A stretch of 64,000 bases of DNA from Struthidea cinerea (Eukaryota > Chordata > Aves > Passeriformes > Corcoracidae): positions 612,647 through 676,646 of the forward strand of contig VZTI01002747.1 in the NCBI GenBank assembly GCA_013397865.1, in the 5' to 3' direction. Shown here piece after piece: positions 37,867 to 49,216 of this stretch (positions are counted from its first letter, which is position 1; each line of letters begins with the position of its first letter). Under the pieces are notes generated by a model. It made no database searches. It worked only from the letters and a program-made list of their open reading frames with translations, and had not been told where the DNA came from. The position numbers and the translations under genes are program-made.

Positions 37867-40800
37867 ACCTGTAATGCAGATCAAAAATATAATGTATAAT
37901 CTTTGTTAACTGATCAAGATTGAGCATCTTATGAAAATATTCACATCTTGCTATTCACTTGTAATCACTTGTCCCTTGTCACTAGAAAAACAAAACTGCA
38001 ACAGAGAGCAAACCATTTAGGAGTGTTGGAGCCACTTTCTTTGACTCTAGCCCATAAACTTTATTACATTAATAAATGCTCTACCATCAAACCAAAGCTT
38101 TGCTGCTCAGTGACAATCACTCTTAACTAGACTGGTATTTAATAGCCAAGTTTTGGAGTATTAGAACAATAGAAGAAGATAAGCAGTAGAAAACAAGGAG
38201 TTTTTCAAGACAAGCTCTATCTACCATTGAAAGAAAAGTCGCCACAGAGAGAAAAGTGAAACCTTTTTTGAACTGTATATATATATAGATGGTTTAAGTG
38301 ATTCATGCTACATTAATGTTGTAGTTAATTCATATATCCTTTCTTCAGATAGTACTATTAAAAACTGAAGGAAAACAAAAGTCTTGAGAGAGACATTGTC
38401 AGAAACTATCTTAACATACTCTTCCATGTCAAATTCCACATACTCTACTTAATAACAAGTAGCAAAAACTGACAAAGAAAAAACAATTTCACATGTAGCA
38501 CTCACAGAACTATTTTCTGAAATCAAAGGAATGGACAACTTTTGTGAAGATCAAAAATCAGACAGCTTCTAATTTATTTTTTTAACAGAATATGCTTTCT
38601 ACAAGCCTTCATACTACTTTAAAAGCATAATAATTCTCATTCTAACAACACAACAAACAATTAAAATCCTTTACTGTACTGAAAGGAAAATTCCAGTAGA
38701 ATTTGAGAACAAACAGTAGTGACACATGTCATTAGAAAGGTCATTAAACACATTAGTATTAAGAGAAAAATCAATACTTCTCATTACAACAGTAATGTAA
38801 CTGTAAAAAGGAATTACTGTGCCTTTTACTTATTCAACTGACCAGCCCACAAACTGTTAAAAGTTGTTATTGTGAAATGGTGTAGTTCATAAAGAACTTA
38901 TTTAAATACACGGCATGACCTTCAGTGTTATACACAAAATCTATAAATTATTTCATCAATTTTTCCTCAATAAATTCATATCCTCAACTGAACTGAAACA
39001 ATAAATGTTTATTAGCATGGCACATGGAGGTATACTCATCTGCACCAGAGAAAGATCCAATATGGATGTCAATAAGATTCTTTCACATTGGGTTCTTCGT
39101 GGAGTAGCTGAATGTGACACCTTGTGAGAAAAAGTATTTTCATGAGGGCAAAAAACAAACTACTTTCACAATTTTGCTTGATCCAATTACCCTCCTCCAA
39201 CAGGATTTCAAATTCTTTATACATGGAATATCAACCATAATACAAGCTACAGGTATGCTCTCACCCCTAGCATTCACCAAACTGCTTACTTTTCTTAAAA
39301 GCAACAACAAATGCAGACATTAAGATGAAGGGAAAGTTTCATTTTATAAACACAAATTTATACAGCATATCCTTGAAACAATTATCCTTCATTTAGAAAT
39401 ACTTCTTTTTCACCAAAGATTTATCTCAACTCTCTTTCAGCTTGGCCACAAGCAGCAGTGGTCTAATTCAAAGGAAATAAGAAATAAGATCTCTGTACGA
39501 TAATTATATCTATTCAGCTGTTGTATTTCTGGAATTCATTAAAATATCTGCCCTAAATTTAATGGTAGTTTAACTCTACTGACCTCTGTATTAGAGAAGA
39601 AGAGAATTTTTGCCTCTTCTCTGCTCCCAACTCCCACAGTCTCAGTCAAACTGGGAAAGGCTTTTTGACAACACTGGCACAAAAGAAATCATTTAGCTTT
39701 TCTCTTTCCTGAATAAGCATCTGTATTTAGAGGTAAACACTGCAAAGCAGAATAAAATGCTATGGGGAATATTTTTTCAAAATGTCTACCGATTGTTAGT
39801 ATTACCCCAAGAGTCTTTTAATAGACATTTCTTGTTATGCAAATAGCAACCAATCTGCTGGGAAATACTTTAAATTCTCTATAACATTTGGAATAAAAAA
39901 GGTAAAAACCTTAAGTTTCACTGTACCAAAAATCACTGGGCATCCAGCTACTAGTATTAAAAAAAAAGAAAAAATATTCTTTTATAAATTATATGTCTAG
40001 GGATCAGACAGTTTCAGAAATTACCTATATAATATATCATGGAATAATAAAACAAAATAAGCGTGGTGTAACAGAACACACAATAAAGAGCAATGTTGTG
40101 CATTGAGACTTTTTTTTTAAATCGCCATAGTACTCAATGCTATAGTATTCTATTATACCATCATCCTGGATAAGAAAAGATGACTCCCAAATTGTCTTTA
40201 AAAAGAAACATTACTAGGACTCTTCTAGTGTGGTGTTGGAAGGTTAAAGGAAACTGGGTTGGTCAGTTTTGTCATGGTGATAAAAGAAAAAGTCATCCTT
40301 ATTTGAGATAGAATGAGAAATGTATACCAGATTTGGGAGGCATTTTAAGTAAGTACAATTATGGGACTCATTCCCTGAATAAGGATAAATACAACTGTTT
40401 CTTACTTTACAACAGTAGCATATCTCTGCCAAAAACAGATATATATTTGTCGCTATTTATATCATATTCATGTGATTTATTTAGTGCCTAAAGACCTAAT
40501 AAAATTTTTCATCTTGACAGGAATAATTTTTATGTGAAAACAGAAATTTTTCTCAAAGATTTTAGCTAGTGTCACGGTAGCCATAAATAGAAAGACCAGA
40601 GAGAGACATTTGTTTCTTCACCGCAAGCTCATTCCTGTTGCCAAGTTCTCTCAAGTCACTGAACTTCCTCTCCCCTCTGGAAAGCAGCTTTCTCAAGAGG
40701 TCATGTCAAGCATCAGCAATTTTTGCAGTGAGCTAATTCACCCAAGTGCAGTACAGTGCAGTGCAGTGTTTCCACCAATGCGCAGAATTACCTGCTGAGC

Positions 40801-43080
40801 TCTCCACCCCAGATGGCTCCACGTTGCATGCCATGGAAGGAGCTGACACACAGGAGAGCCCACACTGGTCAAGGCTCACATGGTAGCTGAGTCTTCCAGA
40901 AAAAACTCTTTTCTGTGTCACAACAGCTCCAAACCCACTGCAATACTAAACTGCTCCCTTTTGTGTGAGAGCAATAAATACAGAAAAATACATACAGAAA
41001 TCAGGCAGTGCTGTAAAAATTCTACCTCCCTCTGCACCGCAAAAGGATGCTTCTGAAACAATTCAACCTATTTATGAAGTACAGCATTTTCTCCTGTCAA
41101 ATTCTAAACAAATAAAAAAAAGCCTTTCAGTATAAAAAATATAATTACAGTCAAGTGGTGTTTCATTACCACTGTAGCTTGAGGGACATTATCTGCACAG
41201 CTCCTATTAAATACCACTTCATAACAAAATATAGTTTCTTAGGTTATCCTCTAAGCATAACACTAAAAGATTATCCTAGATACACCACGTGTATTACACC
41301 ATTTTGAACATATATTTCTTTTTACACGAGATGTACCATGATAATTTTCTGAAACGACAGCTGAGACTCTACAGCCTCTATTTCATTACACTCACAATAC
41401 AGTAATTTTACTATTTTATTTTAGTAAGTTTGGCCAGTTACTTGCTGGTAAGCCCAATACAAGGCTAAAACTCAACAGCACTTGAGAGAAATGGAATGAT
41501 TAATAATGTTATACCAGTTTATAGAGGTATCCTTATGAGGTGAGTGAAGACAAAATGAGGCAATTGCAAATATAATGAGCTGTTAAACTAGAAATATTTG
41601 TCTGAATAGCAATTTCACTCAGCATGTATAATTCAGGTAACATATTCTTCTGGATGTTGCTTTGATATAGATTATCCAGTCATCAATATTGTGTCAGACA
41701 AACACACTTTCAGTCATTTTATTTTTTTTGTAAAATAAGAGACAAAAAGGATATTCAGCGTATTATTCCAGGGTTAGACTCCAAACCCTAAGCTCCAGAA
41801 ACACATAAGGAAAAGCATTCTATCTTCCACCAGCAGCAGCCAAACTGCTGAGCTCTATTTTTTCTGGGTGGAAAGCAGAGCTGGTCAATCTGAGGAACTG
41901 CACAGAAATATTTCTGCATTTCTCACTTCCACCCATGGATAATATGCATGTTGGGACACACATTATACAAACCCTACACTCCCTCTGATAGGAAGCAATC
42001 ACCTTGGATATTAGTGCATAGAGTCATTTTGATGAGGCTACTCAAGGCAGTGCAGACCCAAGTGCCTTTATTAGGCATTTAAATATTGACTTCAGCAGCT
42101 ATCATTTAACAGTAGATAACTAAAATTACATACAATTTCAAAGATTTAAATGCTGAAATCTTAAATTACCCATATATTGTCCAAATTATTAAGTACATTT
42201 AGGATCTCTGGTCATTTCAGTTCAAGCAAAGTATATAGATCCACATATTTGGAATTTGCGTACGTGGAGGTCCTGGCCTTCTGTTCCACACTGAAATACC
42301 CTTTGCTCTTTTAAGGTCTGGAAAATCCATAAACTTGCTGGTTTTCAAATGTTATTCTTCATTACTGTTCTGACAGCCTCCAAGGTTTACCAAAAATTCA
42401 CAGAAAGAAACAAAAAAATCCCCATTTATCTTAGGTGAATGTGAATTAAGGATTAGTAATCTTTGCTTTGTTTTACATTTGGTTTATATATCAGTTCCTC
42501 AAAAAGCATCTTGTGTTGGTATGCCATTATGTCAATCCTACCAACAAACAGGTACAAAAAACACTAAAAAATGGAGAAAAAATTATAAAAAGCTTAAATA
42601 AACAAACAATATCCGTGCCTGACACAAGTAAGGCAGGGAAACTATAATACTTATGTAGAGACTGTAGACTATCCATTTACAACTACTCAGTGGTAAGCAT
42701 ATAAAAGTTGTGGCATAAATCCACTATACTACTATTTAATCTCTCATGTAGAGGCTAGCCAAACTTTCAAAACATCTGAATAAATTCTGTGAAAGCAAGT
42801 TACTCCGTCATTAATTGCAATGTAGATATTTATTTTTACAATAAAGAGTAATCAGTGCTCAGGGCTGAGGAAAATGTTCAATTCCATAAAAATTAAATTT
42901 GCATTAGCATTGCTTAAAAATAAACTTTGTTTGGCATGTCAAAATACAGTATTGAATCCAGCATGATCTGTGTGCAATGGAATGGTTAAAGAAGACTTGC
43001 AAGCATAGCAAGTAGTAAGAAACTCCCATTTGATTTTTACCTTGCATAAACTGGTCTGGCTTAACAGCAGACGTTGCCTT

Positions 43081-43146
43081 GAATGGGAGGTCGGACTAAG
43101 AGAGTTCCTGAGATCCCTTCCACTTGACTATCCCATGATGATTCCC
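43081..43146 (+). mobile_element. Degraded CR1 LINE 3' end
   Basis: GAATGGGAGGTCGGACTAAG, followed by GAGATCCCTTCCACTTGACT and then TCCCATGATGATTCC, follows the well-known CR1 3' end (GGGAGGTTGGACTAGATGA, GGTCCCTTCCAACC, ATTCTATG repeats) in order and spacing. The terminal octamers have decayed to CCATGATGATT. It is a severely 5'-truncated old copy in the plus orientation. Confidence 0.75.
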
Positions 43147-45685
43147 TCAACAGAAAGGCTTGCTTCTTTGCCAGCACTGCTTTGCGTAATGATATACAGC
43201 ACCACTGTCACCACAGCCTGCTTGGATATCTTGGTATGACTGCATCAGATGAGAGCAATTTAGATGTTACTAGAGGTAAAGGGCACTCTTCAATCTGTCT
43301 CTGAGCTAGTTGTATGGAGTTGAAAATTCTGAAAAGGCAGACAGTCTGCTGGACAGCTAAAGGAAATAAAACTCCATTTGGTCATGAGGCAATATTTGCT
43401 TTGCTGTTACCTACCAAGAGAAGAGTAATTCAATGAAATCCCAGCAGGACACTAAAAATGGTTTAAATGTCCTACTAGCTTGTTTAAAAATTTTAAAATA
43501 ACACACTATATTTATTCAGCTAACAGAAAGCAACTGTTTTCTAGGAAGAGAGAAGAATTATTCCCTGAAACATTTGTAATCTCTGTGTTTCTGCTCAGCC
43601 AGGTGTTCAGTGTTTTCCACAGAACTGGGACTGAATACACTACAGTTTTATACACAGTTTTGAAAATACAATGTTAGCATGAATTAGAATTAGCATAATA
43701 ACCACTCCGCATTTAGTGCTAAACTTTGGTTTTCACTTCCTAGACTGGTATTTTACTTCATGTAGTGAATACACTTAAACTGTTTCACTCTTTTCATGTT
43801 ATAAACCTGCAATGAGATTAATGAGAAGTGGTTCTGCAGAGAAAACTTGTCAGTTTGAAGGTATTATTTATTCTGAGTTTCCATAGTTCATCTTCAATAT
43901 CAAGATTACTTACTCCAATATCAAGATTATCAAGATACTCTAGCAGAGTAATTTAAGAAACGCAAACTGGTCACTTAAAGTTGCCTAAAATTTAGAGTAC
44001 CCTTTTATAGATGATTAAATGGACACCATTTAAAGTCCTATTTTTCAAAAAAAGACAGCAATGTGCAAAGGACAAAAATTAGAACCATGCAATACTACTA
44101 CCTGTAACCTCATGGAAGCCATGGAGTGTAAAGCAGGACAGAAATAAGCTGCAGCACTAAATTCCAGCCTTTGCTCTAATGTTATCACTGGATAACATAA
44201 GACAGCCCTTTCTGTTCTTAGTTCTGCATGTGCATAAAATCATTGTCATGAAATTTACTTAGTACTAAGTTTAAAGGGAGGGTTGGGAAGGCCTTTAAAG
44301 TATTTTTCTCATATTAGAACCATCCTGTGCAGACAGATTGCATTTCTATTCTTTACCATGAGTAAAGGCTATAATTTGATAATGTTTTTAAAGAAAAATG
44401 TTCCTGAAAAAAGTAAATTATATTGCTGATATTTATCACTGGTATTATACCAACTCCCTAAGTAAATATTCTAGCACTGGAATACTCTAAACACAAAAGT
44501 ATGAAGAATAAAGAAGTTTTAGAAGAAGAATTTAAATAAAAAAATAACAATGTAGTATTACAGACTATGTTTATGATCATTACATCTGCTAGACCAAGTC
44601 TGCTTGTTGGGGTTAAGTATTTGAATGTAACTCAAATCAAAATGTTAATGATTCATCATAAAATTATTTCTTCTTGTAACAATGATGCATTTCTCATTAT
44701 GCAGTAATTTGCAGAATTTATTAAAAAAACATTCTCCAAAACAAGCACAGAAAGGTTTGCTTTAACAAGAATTCCTGCTCAGCCCTAAATACGACTCTTG
44801 TGAGAACAAGAAAATCTTGTCTTTCTAAATACCGGATGGCTTTTAACTCAGATGCTCATATTCAAGATAGATGTTTAATGGAATTTGAACAATTAAAGGA
44901 AGTCATATTTAAGTACAAAGGACAACTTTTAAAATGCAATTTAATTTCTGTTTACCTGCCCTGATAATCACACCCAGCAAACATGATCAGCACTTACAGC
45001 AACCACAGCTATATCTTATTGACAGTAAATCTAGATAGTTTGACGGGGCAAAAACCAGTTTAAGCTTAGCAGTTGAATGCTTAAATGCTTTTCTGAGCCA
45101 TGCAAATTACAAGTGTATGGGAGAGTCAAAATAAAAGATGAAGCAGATCTAATTCATTGTTATGTAAATAGTACAGAGGAAAACCATAACGAACAAATTG
45201 AGGATATGAGACTGTATATGATACTGCTCTCCACACTGCCAATTTACATGTGTTTTATTCTTGGACTTTTTCTGCAAAATGCAAAAACTGGTTACCCTAG
45301 CAACTGCCACATGTTACTCAGTTTATTTCTGAGGTACAGAGCAGCCTATAAAAGAATAATATTGTGCACTTCTATTAGGATCTCTCAGCACCACAGAGAA
45401 TTCAGAACTTCATGAAACATTGTGCATGTATTTTCTGAAAGTTTTAAGAAAGCATATTAAAGAACGAGCATTGTACATTTTTTGTAAACTCATTTCCTTT
45501 ATGGCTTATGTGCAAATTAAAAACAAAGATTAGACGCTGTATGGAGAAAAATGTGTACTCTGTCCAACCTGATAGTTGTTTTCTGCATTCTTTTTTTATT
45601 ACAGTTCTAGTAGACATCTATAGCAAACAAGTAAAGCTTTCAAAACTTCTTTAATGATGTATAGGATATCATCCTCCAAAGCGTA
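43147..45685. other. AT-rich unique non-coding sequence
   Basis: No gene supported. An 18-base sequence (TTCAATATCAAGATTACT and TCCAATATCAAGATTATC) is tandemly doubled at a 21-base period at 43893-43931. The plus frame at 45077-45415 (112 codons) is unrecognised; it has a hydrophobic stretch but no splice or promoter context, and I do not call it a gene. Confidence 0.5.
45291..45304 (+). promoter_or_regulatory. RFX X-box motif (candidate, full consensus match)
   Basis: GTTACC-CT-AGCAAC fits the X-box consensus GTNRCC-NN-RGYAAC at every position. It stands alone in AT-rich sequence 380 bases before a CR1 tail. Function is not shown; a 14-base imperfect consensus can occur by chance in long sequence. 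Confidence 0.4.
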
Positions 45686-45803
45686 ATAGGGCCCTGAGCA
45701 ACCTGCTATAATGGAAGGTGTCTCTGCCCATGGTGGGAGGGGTTGGAAATAAGATGATCTTTAACGTCCCTTTAAACCCAAATTATTCTATGATTCTATG
45801 ATC
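45686..45803 (+). mobile_element. CR1 LINE 3' end
   Basis: The blocks GGGCCCTGAGCAACCTG, GGAAGGTGTCTCTGCCCATGG, GGGGTTGGAAATAAGATGAT and CTTTAACGTCCCTTTAAACC are followed by ATTCTATGATTCTATGAT. These are the last ~120 bases of an avian CR1 in order, ending in the diagnostic octamer repeat. Typical 5'-truncated insertion, plus orientation. Confidence 0.95.
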
Positions 45804-48160
45804 ATTCTTTGATACTCATTATGAAGATCTCAAATTCTCATCATCTGTTAAAGGTTAAGGTCTAGTTCAAAGTAAGAATTAAAGAATTTTGCAGTTGCTT
45901 ATTAGTTATATGCCCTCCCTCCCCAAAATGCAGAACCCTTTGTTACATGTCTAGGCCCTATATAATTTATGAGAAGATGTCTCCCAATGGTAGTACAAAA
46001 TAACCAGAATGATAAAAAGGGAGTCAAGTGAAGTTAGACATTAATGAACACATCTTAAGGAAAACTCTGTCATTCTTTTGCTTTTGAAACCTGGAAAGGA
46101 ACCTCTGTGTCCACTGGAGATCCACAGCCCCTGGTCCTAGAGACAGGCCTTTATCCAAGCAGTCTGCACAAGAACCAAGTCAGGACTCGTAATTCATAGT
46201 TTATAGGTCAACGTTAAGCATTTTTTCCTTTCTTCCAGTAAATTTTCTTCTGATTTCTACATGAAAATATTTTTTAATAGAATAGAGGAAAATACTTGGT
46301 TACATCCTGACTCCTCATTCCAAATACATGATTTTTTCCATTAAGATAGTAAAAATATTTCTAAATTAGTACTTGAAACAGAATAATCAAAAATTAAAAA
46401 GTCTTTGGATTTAAATAAGCGTATGTTTGAATACTCTTCCTGCTAGCTATTTTCACAAGCTCTAACCAGTAAATGCTGCTCTGCCTGTTTTACTTATCTC
46501 TGCTGACTCCTTTTATATCATCATATACCTGAAAAGAGTATAAAAGCTAAGGAACATCTTAGCAGAAGAAAATAAGCCCTGATACATTTTTTCCTAGGGT
46601 TATCAGGGATGGGGATTTTGGCACGTAGCTAATACTGCAAATTAGCATTAGATTGACAAGCAAAACAAGCACATGTACAAGTCCTGGACAGGTTAGAAGT
46701 TTTGAATGGGTCTGGCAGCATCCTCTTGGATTGGAAGGGTAAACTAATAGAGACTAATTCTGTATTTAGGCTTTGGGAAGCTTTCCAACTAAAAGGGCCT
46801 CAGACATTACTGCTATGAGCATATGCTTCCCTTTGGATTCTTGTGATGCTTGGCTTAATCAAACTACAGAAACACAATAGCAGGGAACATATAAACAGAC
46901 CTTTTTTACATTCCCTTGGGACATGATATAGAGTAATCAATTGTAAATTAATTGGGGAAATTTGTTTTGCATAGCATAGAAGGGCAAAACATTAATTTCG
47001 AATAATTTGCTTAATGGCAATTCTAATACTTTATGCATGTATTCAACCTAGTTTTTTATAGTGAAATGCAGAACAATTATCAAGGATGTAAATACCAATA
47101 AGCTTTAATCTACACCTCTATTACAAGTAAAAGTAAAGTCAAAATAATAGATAAAACTTAATTTCTACCAAGAAATACTCAGATTAGTTATTTGAGTGCA
47201 TCAAATCTTCCATCAACTTATGAGAATTTATAACCATTTCACTACCTTTAGGGTACAGATATGCAAAGCCACTCAACAGCACAGAGGTTTCATGTTGTAC
47301 AGTCTATCTGTGTGTAAAGCATTCAAGTCAGTGCTAGTTCTCCATATGCTACTTATTTTAGGGCTTATATAAACAATAAATGCTCTAAGTGCACTTTCAA
47401 GCGAAACAAATACTGAGCTATTAACGGTATAAGTCTAAAAATAATTATCTCTATTTTTAAACAAAATCATGCATGTGGTTTGTCTTAAATTGGTCTAGGT
47501 AAAACAGATAAACAGATAAAATGGATAAACAGATCAAATAAGTATATTAAATAGATGTGATAAAGGGACAGAAAGAATTTTTTTTAAAAGTCAGTCTATG
47601 GTTAAAGTCCCCAAGTACATCTTCAAGTGAAAGTACAAGCACATAAAGTAATAAAAGAAAAATATGTAAAAAAACCCCAATTATTTCGCAGTTTATTGGC
47701 CTTAATAAGTAAGTCACCTTAATACGAGACTTACTGAATGTGAGATTCAATAAATGCCATTCTTGCTCTGATTAAATGTCAGGGCCATAGACTTGCTGTT
47801 TCAAGATCAGAAAGCAACAATTTTTTGTGTATAATGAACCCTCCAGATGATTTGTCTTTGCAATACTTTTCTTATCAATGCAACTTCACAGTCGGTCTCT
47901 TAAACTGTAGGTTCTTTATTACTATATGCTTTGGTTTAATAAAAATTCATTTTTATTTTTAACACTAGAAACAAACTGATGCAAATTTGACCTGATTGTT
48001 GACTAGATCTCTGACAGAAGGCAGAGAGGAAAGCGTAGTCAAAAATCTTACTGCATATATGGAAAAAGAGTAGCTCGTGATGATTTTTGCTTTTCATATC
48101 ATTAATGAGGTTTGAGACCCCCTTATTGAAGTTCTGTCCTCAAATCCACCATTTCCACAG
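45804..48160. other. AT-rich unique non-coding sequence
   Basis: No gene or recognisable repeat. Short local repeats of ACAGATAAA type occur near 47503-47535. A minus frame at 47547-47750 is unrecognised. Confidence 0.5.
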
Positions 48161-48304
48161 CCAGAGGCATTGTAGGTCAATGTGGTTATCTCAGATAGAT
48201 AAGGTTTTTGTGACTGTACAAGCCTACGCCCCAGAGGCACTCTATGTCCATGTGGTTATCTTAGAAAATAAAGCTCATCACCACACTATTCTACAATCTA
48301 TGCC
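48161..48304. repeat. Degenerate tandem duplication, two ~70-bp copies
   Basis: CCAGAGGCA begins both copies (48161 and 48231). They share ATGTGGTTATCT at exactly 70 bases apart, and both copies end in a similar TACAA-CTAYGCC block (48217-48230 and about 48291-48304). Many point changes separate them, so the duplication is old. It falls inside an unrecognised 112-codon plus frame (48087-48425), where 70 is not a multiple of three, so the duplication shifts frame and argues against coding constraint. Confidence 0.8.
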
Positions 48305-49196
48305 TAACCAGACACAGTCAAGCCCTCGGGAATTAATGGACTTTCTTAAGTGGCATAAAAAGCATCTCTCAGCAGAAAGAAAGCACTGTGCACTGGATCA
48401 TTCTGTTCAAATACCTTGCAATTAAGAATTCAATAAATAGTTTACAAGTAGTTCTAGAAGTATTCCTACTATATTTAGAACTTATGTCTATAACATAAGA
48501 ATATAAACATCGAAAAAATTGCTAAGAATTTTTGCAAAAGTTACATTGCATTCAGAATCCAGACATTCTGAATCATATTTGCCTTTTTTTTTTCTGCTTT
48601 TCAAATTTTTTTGCAGGAATAAATCTGTGTACACACAAAAAGCTGTGCAAAATGAATTCTGACTCTATTACTTGAAATTGTTCAGCTGTAAAGCAAATTC
48701 TGGCCTGTATTCAACAAAGTTCATAAGCAACAGTTTATGAAAAGTGAGTCATTTACTTTGAAAGTACCTCCAACACAAAAAATTACACAGAGGAAACAGT
48801 AAAGTCAGAACATCAAATAACAAATATGAATTATTGTGTTTTTTCAAACTGGTTAAATGGGAAAAAGTGTTGAAAAACATATGCTGTTAACTACTGTAAT
48901 CAAGAACTGGTAAATGAAATTTAGTACATATGACAGCACACTGCAGAAAGTAGGAAATATTGATAACCCAAAGAGATATGGAGCTGGGTCTAGAACTTGA
49001 GATCTTTCAGATTTTGTGTGATAAAAGCTGAGCTCTCATAACAGGTTGATGGCATGGTAATTGCTGGTTTCATTCATCTCTTTTAGGCCTAAAGGATTGA
49101 GAATTCTAATTCTCACCACATGGGTCCCCAAACAGCCATTAGACAGAGAGCCTTAGTCTGAGTGGAAAAAAAGCCCTCAAAGGACAAAGTAATGAA
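48305..49196. other. AT-rich unique non-coding sequence
   Basis: No gene seen. A 9-bp perfect inverted repeat ATTCAGAAT/ATTCTGAAT with a 6-base loop lies at 48550-48573; this length is not surprising by chance. Confidence 0.5.
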
Positions 49197-49216
49197 TTTT
49201 TTTTTTTTTTTTTTTT
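49197..49216. repeat. Poly-T run of 20
   Basis: Twenty consecutive T. On the minus strand this is a poly-A that could be a retroposed tail, but the sequence to its right (the would-be body) has no AATAAA close to the tail and matches no family I recognise. Simple slippage is the plainer explanation. Confidence 0.95.

Larger units (their letters stand above)
35541..43080. other. AT-rich unique sequence, possible large intron
   Basis: No gene supported; open frames are under 70 codons and unrecognised. Contents: a (TA)n patch near 38276-38287, and X-box-like and palindromic motifs at 37.72-37.87 kb listed separately. A less AT-rich patch at 40560-40960 has GTGCA/GCAGT short repeats (40745-40768) and overlapping but meaningless frames on both strands. 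Confidence 0.5.

Noticed and set aside
45077..45415. 112-codon plus frame with a hydrophobic stretch
   Set aside because: Single frame in AT-rich DNA with no homologue recognised, no splice sites and no promoter context.
48087..48425. 112-codon plus frame
   Set aside because: Contains a 70-bp tandem duplication that shifts frame between copies, which is not what a constrained coding sequence shows.
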